Below the pieces are notes generated by a model, which made no database searches, had not been told where the DNA came from, and worked only from the letters and a program-made list of their open reading frames with translations. This document shows, piece by piece, positions 24,958 through 32,272 of a stretch of DNA of 33,669 nt. Source of the stretch: Acidobacteriaceae bacterium (lineage in GTDB: Bacteria; Actinomycetota; Actinomycetes; Mycobacteriales; Mycobacteriaceae); contig CAJCHX010000382.1 in the NCBI GenBank assembly GCA_903970215.1, forward strand, positions 1 to 33,669, given 5' to 3'. Both the position numbers and the translations under genes were made by a program. Position 1 is the stretch's first letter. Every line of letters starts with the position of its first letter.

Positions 24958-25022
24958 CCTGTAGTGGTTACATGAGTTCTGATGTGATGTCCGAATGCAG
25001 ATCATCGGACACCTGTAGTGGT
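24958..25022. promoter_or_regulatory. Operator-like repeats between the MFS and CGNR genes
   Basis: CCTGTAGTGGT occurs as a direct repeat at 24958-24968 and 25012-25022. Between them GTCCGA (24989-24994) and TCGGAC (25005-25010) form an inverted repeat with a 10-base spacer. The symmetric arrangement in a divergent intergenic region suggests regulator binding. Confidence 0.45.
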
Positions 25023-25136
25023 CTCGTCGGTGAGATCTGCCAGGCAGCGACGCCTACCGGGGCCCGAGAGGAGGATCCCCAGGGGACCCCACCGAACATC
25101 GGGGCGCGGCACCCTACTTCATTCGCTGTTGCGGGT

Positions 25137-25706
25137 ATGATGTCAACTAGGATGAAGGAGTATGCGCGTAATTCGGCGCCCGGGTCATTAGACGCGGTGC
25201 GGACCCTTCTGAACACGTACTCGATCTCACATACAACCCGTGAGCCCGTCGATGAGTTGACCGATGTTGCGCGATCACCTGCGAGATGGCGGACCGAATT
25301 CTCCGGGTTCCTAGAGCCTCCGACCGAAGCAGAGGAGCCCGAGGTTCGCCGGCTGCGTAACTTTCTGAGGGCAACGCTCAACCATCGATTTCCAGCGGGG
25401 CTGCAGGCGTGGCTGGATGTGCATGCGGTTTCTCCGCAGATCGATCCGGCGTCCGGGGCGGTGCGTCACCGGGGCCCGAACGGGGACTGCACAGCCGGTA
25501 TCTTGGCGATCGTTGTTGATGCTGTCGCCGACAATCAATGGCGCAGATTGCGGGCCTGCCCTGGTTGTGATCGTGTTTTCTACGACCGTTCGCCGAATCT
25601 CAGCCGAATCTGGTGCGGTATGTACGCTGGCGGACCGAAAGGTCGAGCCTGTGGAACAATCGCTAAAGTCTCCGCCTACCGCGCCCGACAGCACGGCAGT
25701 CAATGA
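25137..25706 (+). CDS. CGNR/ABATE-type zinc-finger regulator (variant)
   Basis: 189 residues from ATG 25137; ATG 25140 and 25152 are alternatives, and the frame stays open upstream without coding character. The N-terminal ABATE-like region has DAVRTLLNTYSISHTTREPV and a helical core (EVRRLRNFLRATLNHR). The C-terminus is a zinc finger: LRACPGCDRVFYDRSPN, IWCGMYAGG, then GRACGTIAKVSAYRAR. The Cys pairs are intact, but the CGNR tetrad is CGTI. These proteins are predicted DNA-binding regulators. Divergent from the MFS exporter, it is the likely local repressor or activator. Confidence 0.75.
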   Translation: MMSTRMKEYARNSAPGSLDAVRTLLNTYSISHTTREPVDELTDVARSPARWRTEFSGFLEPPTEAEEPEVRRLRNFLRATLNHRFPAGLQAWLDVHAVSPQIDPASGAVRHRGPNGDCTAGILAIVVDAVADNQWRRLRACPGCDRVFYDRSPNLSRIWCGMYAGGPKGRACGTIAKVSAYRARQHGSQ

Positions 25707-25709
25707 CGT

Positions 25710-25946
25710 TTAACAACCGGTGTCATCGTCCTTTTTTGCGCCTAGCCGCTGGATAAAGTCTCGTGCGTTCACCCTGACTCGCGAATGACGTCCCTGGCTG
25801 ACGCCTTTGCCGTCATTTCTGACGACCGTGAACGCGACGTCGATACGTCGCCCGTCACCCGCAAACGCCTCAATCTCGTAGACAACAAAATCGCCCAGCA
25901 TCGCCGCGGATTCGTGAGTCATTTCCACTCCGGTACCGACTGTCAT
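25710..25946 (-). CDS. Small hypothetical protein, 78 aa
   Basis: Convergent with the CGNR gene, with three bases between the two stops. From ATG 25946 it reads MTVGTGVEMTHESAAM, then FVVYEIEAFAGDGRRIDVAF and a basic C-terminus with DFIQRLG. The alternation of strands suggests a small beta-rich soluble protein. The longer frame to 26138 lacks coding character. The Shine-Dalgarno is weak. I do not recognise the family. Confidence 0.45.
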   Translation of the reverse strand: MTVGTGVEMTHESAAMLGDFVVYEIEAFAGDGRRIDVAFTVVRNDGKGVSQGRHSRVRVNARDFIQRLGAKKDDDTGC

Positions 25947-26214
25947 TTCTTTCGTGTCGAGCGCTGGAGTGAGAGCCTCACCGGCAGCCGTGCGCGGCGT
26001 CACCAGCCTCCTCGGACCGGCACCCAACCGCCGCTGACACGGCGCGGTCGCCCATGTATCTGCTACCGGACCCGCAACGACCTTCTGACGCGGTCGATCA
26101 GCGTCGTTTGCCGCTCCTGACGCGATCCTTAACAGCACCCCATGCGAGCAGGCAGCCCCCCAGACCAGGGACGAGACCTCGGCGACCTAGTGTCACCAGG
26201 CCCTCGGGCTGCCG

Positions 26215-26269
26215 GTGGACGCGATCTACGCAGCGGTGCGGCACGTGTCTCGGCTGCGCGAGCAGTAAG
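26215..26269 (+). repeat. Gene-end segment shared with 4543-4597
   Basis: Reads VDAIYAAVRHVSRLREQ stop in frame. Upstream, the frame continues back only as far as a TAG near 26188 (CHQALGLP). This is the C-terminal remnant of an unidentified gene of which a more decayed copy lies at 4543. Confidence 0.5.
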
Positions 26270-26311
26270 TTCGGTAACCGTTACGAGGAGGGAAACCCCT
26301 ACACTGCTGCA

Positions 26312-26770
26312 GTGAGTGTGGAGAAGTTCGTCCGCGATCTGAAGTGGCGGAACAGGCACGTGACCGTTCCGGCAACCGTGAGCGCGATGACTGTAGCCAC
26401 ACTCCTACCGTGGGGGATCTATGGACAGTCTCAGCCCAGCGCTCCTCGACTGGTCGTCGCAGCGGTGGCCACCTTCGTGGTGATAATGGTGGTAGCGCAG
26501 ATTCTCCTCACTCTTCTCATACAGCGACGAATCCGAGAGAACCTGTCCGATTTCAGCGCCCAGTCGTTGGGTGGCATGCTCAGAGAAATCCTCGATAGAA
26601 GCTCTTGGCAGGCACTAATAGGCATAGCCATGGCGATTGTCACGGTTAGATGCTTTTATACGAGGTATGAGATATCTGCGTTGGCATGCGCAGGTTCCTA
26701 CTCTCTATGTGCAGCAGTAGACGAAGCTGTGCTATATCGACAGCTCAAGAAAGGCGTGTCGAAGCCCTGA
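26312..26770 (+). CDS. Small multi-pass membrane protein
   Basis: 152 residues from GTG 26312 (VSVEKFVRDLKWRNRHV). GGAGGG at 26288-26293 is further upstream than ideal, so the start is uncertain. There are hydrophobic segments near residues 19-38 (VPATVSAMTVATLLPWGIY), 46-70 (LVVAAVATFVVIMVVAQILL) and about 102-116 (LIGIAMAIVTV), with a possible fourth near 120-138. The ends are charged and cytoplasm-like. No domain is recognised. It stands alone between a gene-end remnant and minus-strand genes. Confidence 0.55.
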   Translation: MSVEKFVRDLKWRNRHVTVPATVSAMTVATLLPWGIYGQSQPSAPRLVVAAVATFVVIMVVAQILLTLLIQRRIRENLSDFSAQSLGGMLREILDRSSWQALIGIAMAIVTVRCFYTRYEISALACAGSYSLCAAVDEAVLYRQLKKGVSKP

Positions 26771-26821
26771 TAACGCGGGAGCCCCCACCGGGGAATACCC
26801 GAGCCCTTCGGCGAGACCGGC

Positions 26822-27244
26822 TTACCATTCGGCACCGTAGTCGCATGGGTGCTCGTCTGGGCCGCGGTACACCGCGGGCTGCGCAGTAATCGAGCGGGCG
26901 AGGCGGGTGGCAGGTGCCTCTGTCGCACGGAGCAGGTCGCGGACGGTCTGGGTTTGTTGAACACTTCCTTGGCGCAGTAGAGGATAGCGACGAGGGGATC
27001 TCGACGGCGGTGTGGGTTCGCCTCGTGCTTCGCGGTTGGCGGCGCGTTCTTGCGCCATCCACGCTTCGAGCCAGGCGGGCAGCGCGGGTGGATCACATTC
27101 GTCGTCGGTGCTCACATCGATTAGACGCTCCGGGTCGCCGGTCGGTTCCGAAATCCATTCAGGAGTCTCGTTCTGTCTCCACGTCGATGATGCCGGTCTG
27201 TTGGCTGGCGGTGCAGCGTTGCAGGTCCCTGTCATTCGTCCCAT
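26822..27244 (-). CDS. Hypothetical protein sharing the ATPase C-terminal tail
   Basis: 140 residues from ATG 27244 (MGRMTGTCNAAPP); ATG 27235 is an alternative. It contains an acidic middle (RLIDVSTDDECDPPALPAWL). The C-terminus RDLLRATEAPATR...AVYRGPDEHPCDYGAEW mirrors the tails of the two AAA ATPases (ISDLLAATQAP...EVYRGPEQPTER). It has no ATPase core, so it is either an accessory protein sharing a docking tail or a remnant of a third ATPase gene. It is downstream of the recombinase operon on the same strand, 152 bases away. No clear Shine-Dalgarno. Confidence 0.45.
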   Translation of the reverse strand: MGRMTGTCNAAPPANRPASSTWRQNETPEWISEPTGDPERLIDVSTDDECDPPALPAWLEAWMAQERAANREARGEPTPPSRSPRRYPLLRQGSVQQTQTVRDLLRATEAPATRLARSITAQPAVYRGPDEHPCDYGAEW

Positions 27245-27396
27245 AGGTTCTGCACTTCGACGTCGAATGCCGGACTTGGTTTGCTCTGGGGACTTGAGGC
27301 TTCGCCGCGGGTGGGTTCGTTGGTGCCCGTCCATCTTCGCCCTGCTCGTCAGTGCGACCGGACTCTGCCAGGACAGACGGCGACCCACCGGTTTTA

Positions 27397-28413
27397 CTAG
27401 GTCGAGCCTTCCCGCTCGGGGCCGACCGTATCGAGGATCGCGGCCAGGTCGGCGAGCAGTTTCTCCGCCTTGTCCTCCACCGCATCCAGAACGTCGGGGA
27501 CGTCGACGAGCGCCGCCAGGGCCGACCTGCGGGCGTCGACCCCGTGCCCGTAGCTGCGGGGGTCCAGCGGGCGCGTCGCGGCGACCGGGGCGGAGCTCTC
27601 CTCGACGGTCGACAGTCCGGGGCGGTGTGGCGCGCGGGGCGGGTGCGGCGCGGCGACACCGGCGAGGTGAGCGCGGACGATCGCGGCCGCCGCCGGCCCG
27701 GTGAGCGGTGTCGGCGCCAGCGGCGCGGCCCCCCACAGGTCGAGCGGTGTGAGCAGCGGAAGCTGCGACGGAGGCGGCGGCACCCGGGGCGTGGGATCAC
27801 CAACCAGATACGCGGCGAGGACCCGATCGCTGGGCAGGTGGTGCTGCAGCGCACGGATCCGAGCCCAGTCCTCGTAGATCCGTGCGGGATGCACACCCAA
27901 CACCGGCAGGCGCCGCGGCGTCATGACGGTCTCGGCGTCGCTGCGGATCCGCAGACCTCCGATGTCGGTCACATCCACCTGACCGCAGGTCAGTCGCGCG
28001 ATGGCGTGGAAGCTCATGCCGGTCGTCGCCAAGGTGAGCAGCATCGCGTCGCGGCGGGCGAACAGCAGGGTGGGCCAACCACTGTCGGGAAGCCGTGCGA
28101 TAGCCCGCGCAGCCGTGTCGGCACGCTCGGCGAGCCGCTCCGCGCGGCGCCCGTCGATCGCGCGCCGTACCGCCTCCGCCCGGCCGGGTTCCTCATGACC
28201 GGCCACGCGGTGCACTGCGTTGACGACGCTCACGCGGCGACGCTGCGTGCCCTGCGCGGCGGGATGCGCGGCCAGGAACGCCGCGAGTGTGTCCGGCCCG
28301 GCCGGAAGCGGATCGCGGTCGACCGCGACACACCAGTCCTCATAGAGGTTCCACACCGCTCGATCGCGCGCAGCTGTTGCATCTGATGCAACCCCACGCA
28401 TTTCCAGGGTCAC
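27397..28413 (-). CDS. Recombinase-like protein lacking the catalytic set
   Basis: 338 residues. The N-terminal half looks like the SAM-like core-binding domain of phage integrases (AVWNLYEDWCVAVDRDPLPA, DTLAAFLAAHPAAQGTQRRR). The start of the catalytic domain is recognisable (ARRDAMLLTLATTGMSFHAI), but the first catalytic Arg of the TGLR-type motif is replaced (TTGMSF). No HxLR or C-terminal RH...Y motif follows. The Pro/Ala-rich C-terminal part is unlike an integrase. The ATG overlaps the stop of the intact recombinase by four bases. It is likely a non-catalytic partner or accessory subunit. Confidence 0.65.
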   Translation of the reverse strand: MTLEMRGVASDATAARDRAVWNLYEDWCVAVDRDPLPAGPDTLAAFLAAHPAAQGTQRRRVSVVNAVHRVAGHEEPGRAEAVRRAIDGRRAERLAERADTAARAIARLPDSGWPTLLFARRDAMLLTLATTGMSFHAIARLTCGQVDVTDIGGLRIRSDAETVMTPRRLPVLGVHPARIYEDWARIRALQHHLPSDRVLAAYLVGDPTPRVPPPPSQLPLLTPLDLWGAAPLAPTPLTGPAAAAIVRAHLAGVAAPHPPRAPHRPGLSTVEESSAPVAATRPLDPRSYGHGVDARRSALAALVDVPDVLDAVEDKAEKLLADLAAILDTVGPEREGST

Positions 28414-29573
28414 AGCCCCAACTCGGTGACCGCGTTCCCGATCAGCGGCGCGGACTCGCGGGCATACCGCTCGACCATCGCCGGGGAGGCGTGCCGGGTC
28501 TGCCGCATGATCGCGTGGGTGTCGGCGCCAGCGCGGAACGCCTGGGTGACGAACCCCGCCCGCAGGCTGTGCCCGCCGAGCAACTCGACCGCCGCGGGAT
28601 CAAACCCGGCCCGGCCGGCGCGGCGACGGATCACCGCATGCACCGACGCCCCCGACAACGCGCTCTCGGACAGCAGCCCATTCTGCCGGATCGACCGGAA
28701 CACCGGCCGACGAACCGCCACACAGGGCGAGACACTGCTGCGGCACACATGCCCACTCCCCTGGTCGAAAGGCGCGGGGTCGGTGAGCAGCCGGATCACC
28801 GCCCGCCGCCCACCCCGATCGAACGCGACGACGGTCTGCGCCCAGCGGACCCACGCACACGGCGGACACCGCACCGGATCGGCAGCCCGCGGGACCGCGA
28901 CCACGGCGCCGCGGCCCTCCTGATCGGTCTTCGACCTCCGCAGCTGCAGATGCAACCCATCGAGGGGATGCAGCACGACGTCGCCGCCGGTCAGCGCTGC
29001 GAGCTCGCTGCGGCGCAGCGCCCCCGCGAACCCGAGCAACAGAATCGCGGAGTCGCGACGCTCGTGCACCGCAGCCGCCCACCCGTCGACCTGACCACGG
29101 GCGGCGGTCACGATCCCCATGATGTCGTCGGTGAGCAACGGCGCCCGCGGAACACGGGGCCGCTCCCCCGCCGCCGCGTACCGGCGGCGGATCCCCGCCA
29201 GTGTGGCTCGCACCAACGCGCTACCGGTCGGAACCGGCTCCACGCCGGCGCGGCGGTGCCGATCGGCGATCGCCACCAACCACTTCGCCATCGTCGCCGG
29301 CGCATACACCCGCTCCCCCGACTCCGGATCCACGGTGTCGGCGGCGTCGACCAGATACGCCGCCACCACCTCCGGCGCCGCCGGCAACGCCCGATGACCA
29401 CTGCGGCTGCACCAGCCCTCGAACCGCCGCCACGCCGACGCGTACGCCCGCGTCGTGCCGGGCGCCTGCGCATCCGCCACCGCGTCGGCGATCCGCGCCG
29501 CCGTCTGCACAGACAACACCGTCTGAGGCACCGGGCCGGTGAGGACAGCGGAGACGGGTACCGGCCGGGTCAC
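28410..29573 (-). CDS. Tyrosine recombinase/integrase
   Basis: 387 residues. The N-terminal core-binding domain is at about 35-130 (TTRAYASAWRRFEGWCSRSG). The catalytic domain has Arg in LGFAGALRRSELAAL, Lys in RRSKTDQEG, HSLRAGFVTQAF, then MRQTRHASPAMVERYARES, giving the R...H-x-x-R...H...Y set. Such enzymes catalyse site-specific recombination, used by plasmids for dimer resolution or integration. It has an unusual cysteine-rich insert (RCPPCAWV). It is the middle gene of three coupled genes, overlapping the zinc-ribbon gene and the recombinase-like gene by four bases each. Confidence 0.88.
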   Translation of the reverse strand: MTRPVPVSAVLTGPVPQTVLSVQTAARIADAVADAQAPGTTRAYASAWRRFEGWCSRSGHRALPAAPEVVAAYLVDAADTVDPESGERVYAPATMAKWLVAIADRHRRAGVEPVPTGSALVRATLAGIRRRYAAAGERPRVPRAPLLTDDIMGIVTAARGQVDGWAAAVHERRDSAILLLGFAGALRRSELAALTGGDVVLHPLDGLHLQLRRSKTDQEGRGAVVAVPRAADPVRCPPCAWVRWAQTVVAFDRGGRRAVIRLLTDPAPFDQGSGHVCRSSVSPCVAVRRPVFRSIRQNGLLSESALSGASVHAVIRRRAGRAGFDPAAVELLGGHSLRAGFVTQAFRAGADTHAIMRQTRHASPAMVERYARESAPLIGNAVTELGL

Positions 29574-29758
29574 CGGCCCGGCCGGACCTCACCGGCGGTC
29601 AGCCCCGACGCCGGACACACCGTCCGCGGCCGCGGCCCGGGCAGCGGATGAACCGCGAACACCGGCTCGTCCTCCCCCACCGGAACCGCCGCCGCCACCC
29701 GGCCGGCGCACCACGGGCACACCACCGACCCCGCCGCGGCCCCGACCTGCGTCACCAT
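29570..29758 (-). CDS. Small zinc-ribbon-like protein
   Basis: 62 residues from ATG 29758 (MVTQVGAAAG). VVCPWCAGRVAA supplies a CxxC knuckle, and a later VHPLPGPRPRTVCPASG could supply the remaining His/Cys ligands. AGGA precedes the start, and the stop overlaps the integrase ATG (ATGA). As the first gene of the recombinase operon it may bind DNA or assist recombination. The family is not recognised. Confidence 0.5.
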   Translation of the reverse strand: MVTQVGAAAGSVVCPWCAGRVAAAVPVGEDEPVFAVHPLPGPRPRTVCPASGLTAGEVRPGR

Positions 29759-29866
29759 ACAAAGATCCTACCGAACACACCATGTGACCTGGGCGGATGA
29801 CACACCTGCTGCGAGAAACCGATGCTGGCAGTCAGCGCCTCATCCCAGCGGCGACGGCGGCCGGGA

Positions 29867-31231
29867 TCAGCGCTCGAGCCCGCCACCGTCGAGGCCTCGA
29901 CCACGGTCCCGGTAGATCACCGGGGGGACGACGCGCGGCGGACGCTCGGCGCGTGACGCAGGGGGCGTGGGGGCCTGCGTCGCCGCGAGCAACTCGGTGA
30001 TCCGCTGCCGATCGCCCGCCGGCGCGGGCTCGGCCGCGGGCAGCTCGTCGCGGTCGACACCGAGGATCTCCTCCCGGATGTACGCGGCGAAGCCGGGGGC
30101 GGTGAAGCTCAACCGGCCGTACCCGGCCTCCTCGATCAGGCCCTTGTCCATCAGGGACCGCCTGGCGTCACTGATGGACTCGGTGCGGGTACCGAGCGCG
30201 GCAGCGATGTCCCGGCGCCGCACATCCGTGTCCCCGAGCCCGGCCATGGCGGCGAGCATCTGCGTCTCGGCCTCGGTGGCTTTGGCCCACCGGGCACGGA
30301 AGAAACTGTTCTGGGTGGTGGTGAACGCGGCGGCGGCCGCCTCGACGTGACCGGCGGTGAGCGTGTCGCCGGGTGCGGGGAACCCGGCCGCCTTCCACGT
30401 CTCGTTGCCGATCAGCTGCACGAAGTACGGGTAGTTCTGGGCGAACGTCAGCGCCGCCGCCGCGGCGTCCGGACTCCAGGCGACGCCCCGCCGGCCGGCG
30501 GGACCGACCAGCGCGGTGATCGCCGCACCGTCATTGAGGTTGCGCAGGTGGTCGTACTCGAACCGTTCCGCGAACGACACCGCCGAGGTGATCACGTCCT
30601 GGCTGTGACTGAGACCGGCGGCGAACAGCGTGGCCGGCAGATCGGCGTCGTCGGCCTGCATGTTCTGCCAGGCGTAACCGAGAGCACGGAGCCCGTCCGG
30701 ATCCGCGGACTGGATCTCGTCGACGAACACCGCCAGGCCCACCGCATCGTTGCGGCGGGCCTGCTCGGTCGCGGCACGGATCAAGGTCTGCAGTTCCCGG
30801 CCCGCCCCGCGACGAGGCACAGCCGCGGCGGCGGGACCGGTCGCGGTCTTGATCGAGACCGGCCCGATGCCGATGGTCAGGTGCGCCACCGCCGCATGGA
30901 TCTGCGCGCGGGCGCTGTCCTGCCACCGGTGGCTGAGCGCGGTGAACTCCGCGCTCACCGTCTCCAGGAACGGGCGGTCCCCCGCCGTGATGAACACCGT
31001 GACGAAGCCCCGGTCCTGCGCGGCGCGTTCATAGGCGCGCAGCAGGCTGGTCTTCCCCACCCCCCGCGGCCCGACATCGACCCGGATCCGACCGTTGAGC
31101 TTCTGGAAGGACTGGACATACGACAGACGTTCGTCGATCGCCTGCAGCTGCGTGGCCCGCCCGGGGAGATCGACCGCCAGATCCGCGATCATCCCCGGGG
31201 TGTACGGACTGGGCTGCCGTGGAGAGCTCAC
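29867..31231 (-). CDS. AAA+ ATPase with winged-helix tail, copy 2
   Basis: 454 residues from GTG 31231 (VSSPRQPSPYTPG), chosen because it aligns with the start of copy 1; GTG 31255 would overlap the expected leader. Collinear with copy 1 throughout, probably about three quarters identical. Walker A VDVGPRGVGKTSLLRAYE and Walker B VFVDEIQSADPDG are intact. The C-terminal winged helix has RRRDIAAALGTRTESI and LIEEAGYGRLSFTAPGF. The Pro-rich tail differs, ending RDRGRGLDGGGLER. The same 7-base-spaced palindrome lies upstream. Two intact paralogues suggest different partners, hetero-oligomers or a merger of two plasmids. Confidence 0.8.
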   Translation of the reverse strand: MSSPRQPSPYTPGMIADLAVDLPGRATQLQAIDERLSYVQSFQKLNGRIRVDVGPRGVGKTSLLRAYERAAQDRGFVTVFITAGDRPFLETVSAEFTALSHRWQDSARAQIHAAVAHLTIGIGPVSIKTATGPAAAAVPRRGAGRELQTLIRAATEQARRNDAVGLAVFVDEIQSADPDGLRALGYAWQNMQADDADLPATLFAAGLSHSQDVITSAVSFAERFEYDHLRNLNDGAAITALVGPAGRRGVAWSPDAAAAALTFAQNYPYFVQLIGNETWKAAGFPAPGDTLTAGHVEAAAAAFTTTQNSFFRARWAKATEAETQMLAAMAGLGDTDVRRRDIAAALGTRTESISDARRSLMDKGLIEEAGYGRLSFTAPGFAAYIREEILGVDRDELPAAEPAPAGDRQRITELLAATQAPTPPASRAERPPRVVPPVIYRDRGRGLDGGGLER

Positions 31232-31257
31232 CCCCGCCACGCTACCCACCCCCACCC

Positions 31258-31300
31258 CGATAGGTGTCGATAACTCCGCCCGAGTTATCGGAACCTATCG
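31258..31300. promoter_or_regulatory. Palindrome upstream of ATPase copy 2
   Basis: CGATAGGTGTCGATAACT (31258-31275) faces AGTTATCGGAACCTATCG (31283-31300) with a 7-base spacer; two of 18 positions are mismatched. It corresponds to the perfect palindrome at 3928-3974, with GATAGGT and GATAACT cores conserved. Confidence 0.7.
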
Positions 31301-31803
31301 AACCCGACCCGGACACGAACACAAGGCAACTGACCTCTACGGGCATCCACTTGGATGTCCTTCCCCACCACCGGGGGACCGTCGCACAGACCTCCCGGCG
31401 CGCCACGAGCATGCCACCAGCCCCAGCCTGGGGGCCTGACCTGCGTCGCCGCACCTCCGGTTCCATCGACAACCACGTGACCTGCACAGACGACGCACTT
31501 GCTGCGGGAATGACGATTCCCGACAGTCACCGCGCAGAAACATCGTGCGACCACCACGCAGCGATCGCACGGGGCACAACCGTGACCACCCGGACGCACC
31601 CGCCGCACCGGTGTCCCGGACGCTCTCCGCAGGTCAAAGACCCGCCTAATCGCCTTCGCCGGGTGTTCCGGATAGACGATCGTCATCCGGAAACCGATGT
31701 TCACGGGCGACGACATCCTCCGCGGGCACCCTCTCCACCTGCCCTGCATCTGACGACGGACCTGTTCCGGTGAGGAGCTCGTTGCGGCGCCAGGAGGTGC
31801 GCC
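31301..31803. other. Non-coding region with two further palindromes
   Basis: No convincing gene on either strand. Palindrome 1: CGGGAAT (31506-31512), spacer GACG, ATTCCCG (31517-31523). Palindrome 2: TTCCGGAT (31666-31673), then A and the self-complementary GACGATCGTC, then ATCCGGAA (31685-31692), a near-perfect 26-bp dyad with one unpaired base. The location between the ATPase and partition genes makes an origin-like or regulatory role possible. Confidence 0.45.
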
Positions 31804-32222
31804 ATTCTGTGAATGCAGAAAGGCGGATGGTCGCCTTTCTGTATTTTGCCGACTCAGCGGGTTTCGCGCATGTAGTGCGCCGCGCCTTCTACCACGACGG
31901 GCGGCGCGGTAGAAGGCGCGGGGGCGACGATGTGCGCACCGCCATTCTGGCCTTCGAGGAGCTGACTCGGCGTACCACGATGCGCTGTCCGATCCGTGGC
32001 GTCGAGGACTTTCGGCGTGCTGGCTGCCAAGGCCGCTCGGACGCTCTTCCCCAACTGTGTGCCCACGATTCTGCGGGAAACCAGAAATACAGAAATAAGG
32101 TCTTCCTTGAACACGGAAGCCTCGTCGGCCCAGATGTCCGCCTTGGCGACGGCTGAACAGGGATCACGACGACATCGGCGGCGAGAAGGTTTCGACCTGG
32201 GGGATGCCGGTCGCTCGGGTCG
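31804..32222 (-). pseudogene. Decayed tandem duplicate of the partition locus
   Basis: Matches the intact locus at 32223-32950 in the same orientation, including the terminator-like repeat, the end of the RHH gene and the 3' half of parA. It has internal deletions (most of the RHH gene, and a stretch of parA where AGAAGTTTCAGCACC-type sequence is missing near 32130) and several frameshifts. The unit boundaries share ATTCTGTGAATGCAG (31804 and 32223 regions), consistent with tandem duplication followed by decay. Confidence 0.7.
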
Positions 32223-32229
32223 ATTCTGT

Positions 32230-32265
32230 GAATGCAGAAAGGCGGATAGTTGCCTTTCTGCATTC
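32230..32265 (-). terminator. Terminator-like hairpin after the parA-RHH operon
   Basis: GAATGCAGAAAGGC (32230-32243) pairs perfectly with GCCTTTCTGCATTC (32252-32265) around an 8-base loop, just past the RHH stop on the minus strand. A slightly diverged copy lies at 31811-31846 in the duplicated segment. It contains the CAGAAA core seen in the repeat array upstream of parA, so a second role as a binding site is possible. Confidence 0.5.
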
Positions 32266-32272
32266 GTCCGAC

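Noticed and set aside
24780-25136. N-terminal extension of the CGNR-type protein
   Set aside because: The extension runs antisense through the start of the MFS gene and across the operator-like repeats; coding character begins around 25137.
26054-26311. N-terminal extension of the 152-aa membrane protein
   Set aside because: The upstream codons are Arg/Pro/Ser-rich and cross the gene-end remnant at 26215 in another frame; the GTG at 26312 begins protein-like sequence.
28287-29651. A 454-codon plus-strand frame opposite the integrase
   Set aside because: Arg/Pro/His-rich mirror of the high-GC integrase gene, no motif, no start signal; the minus strand has clear recombinase motifs.
31264-31773. 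A 169-codon plus-strand frame after ATPase copy 2
   Set aside because: It begins inside the palindrome, has no Shine-Dalgarno, and is rich in Thr/Pro/His/Arg without any domain; more likely non-coding.
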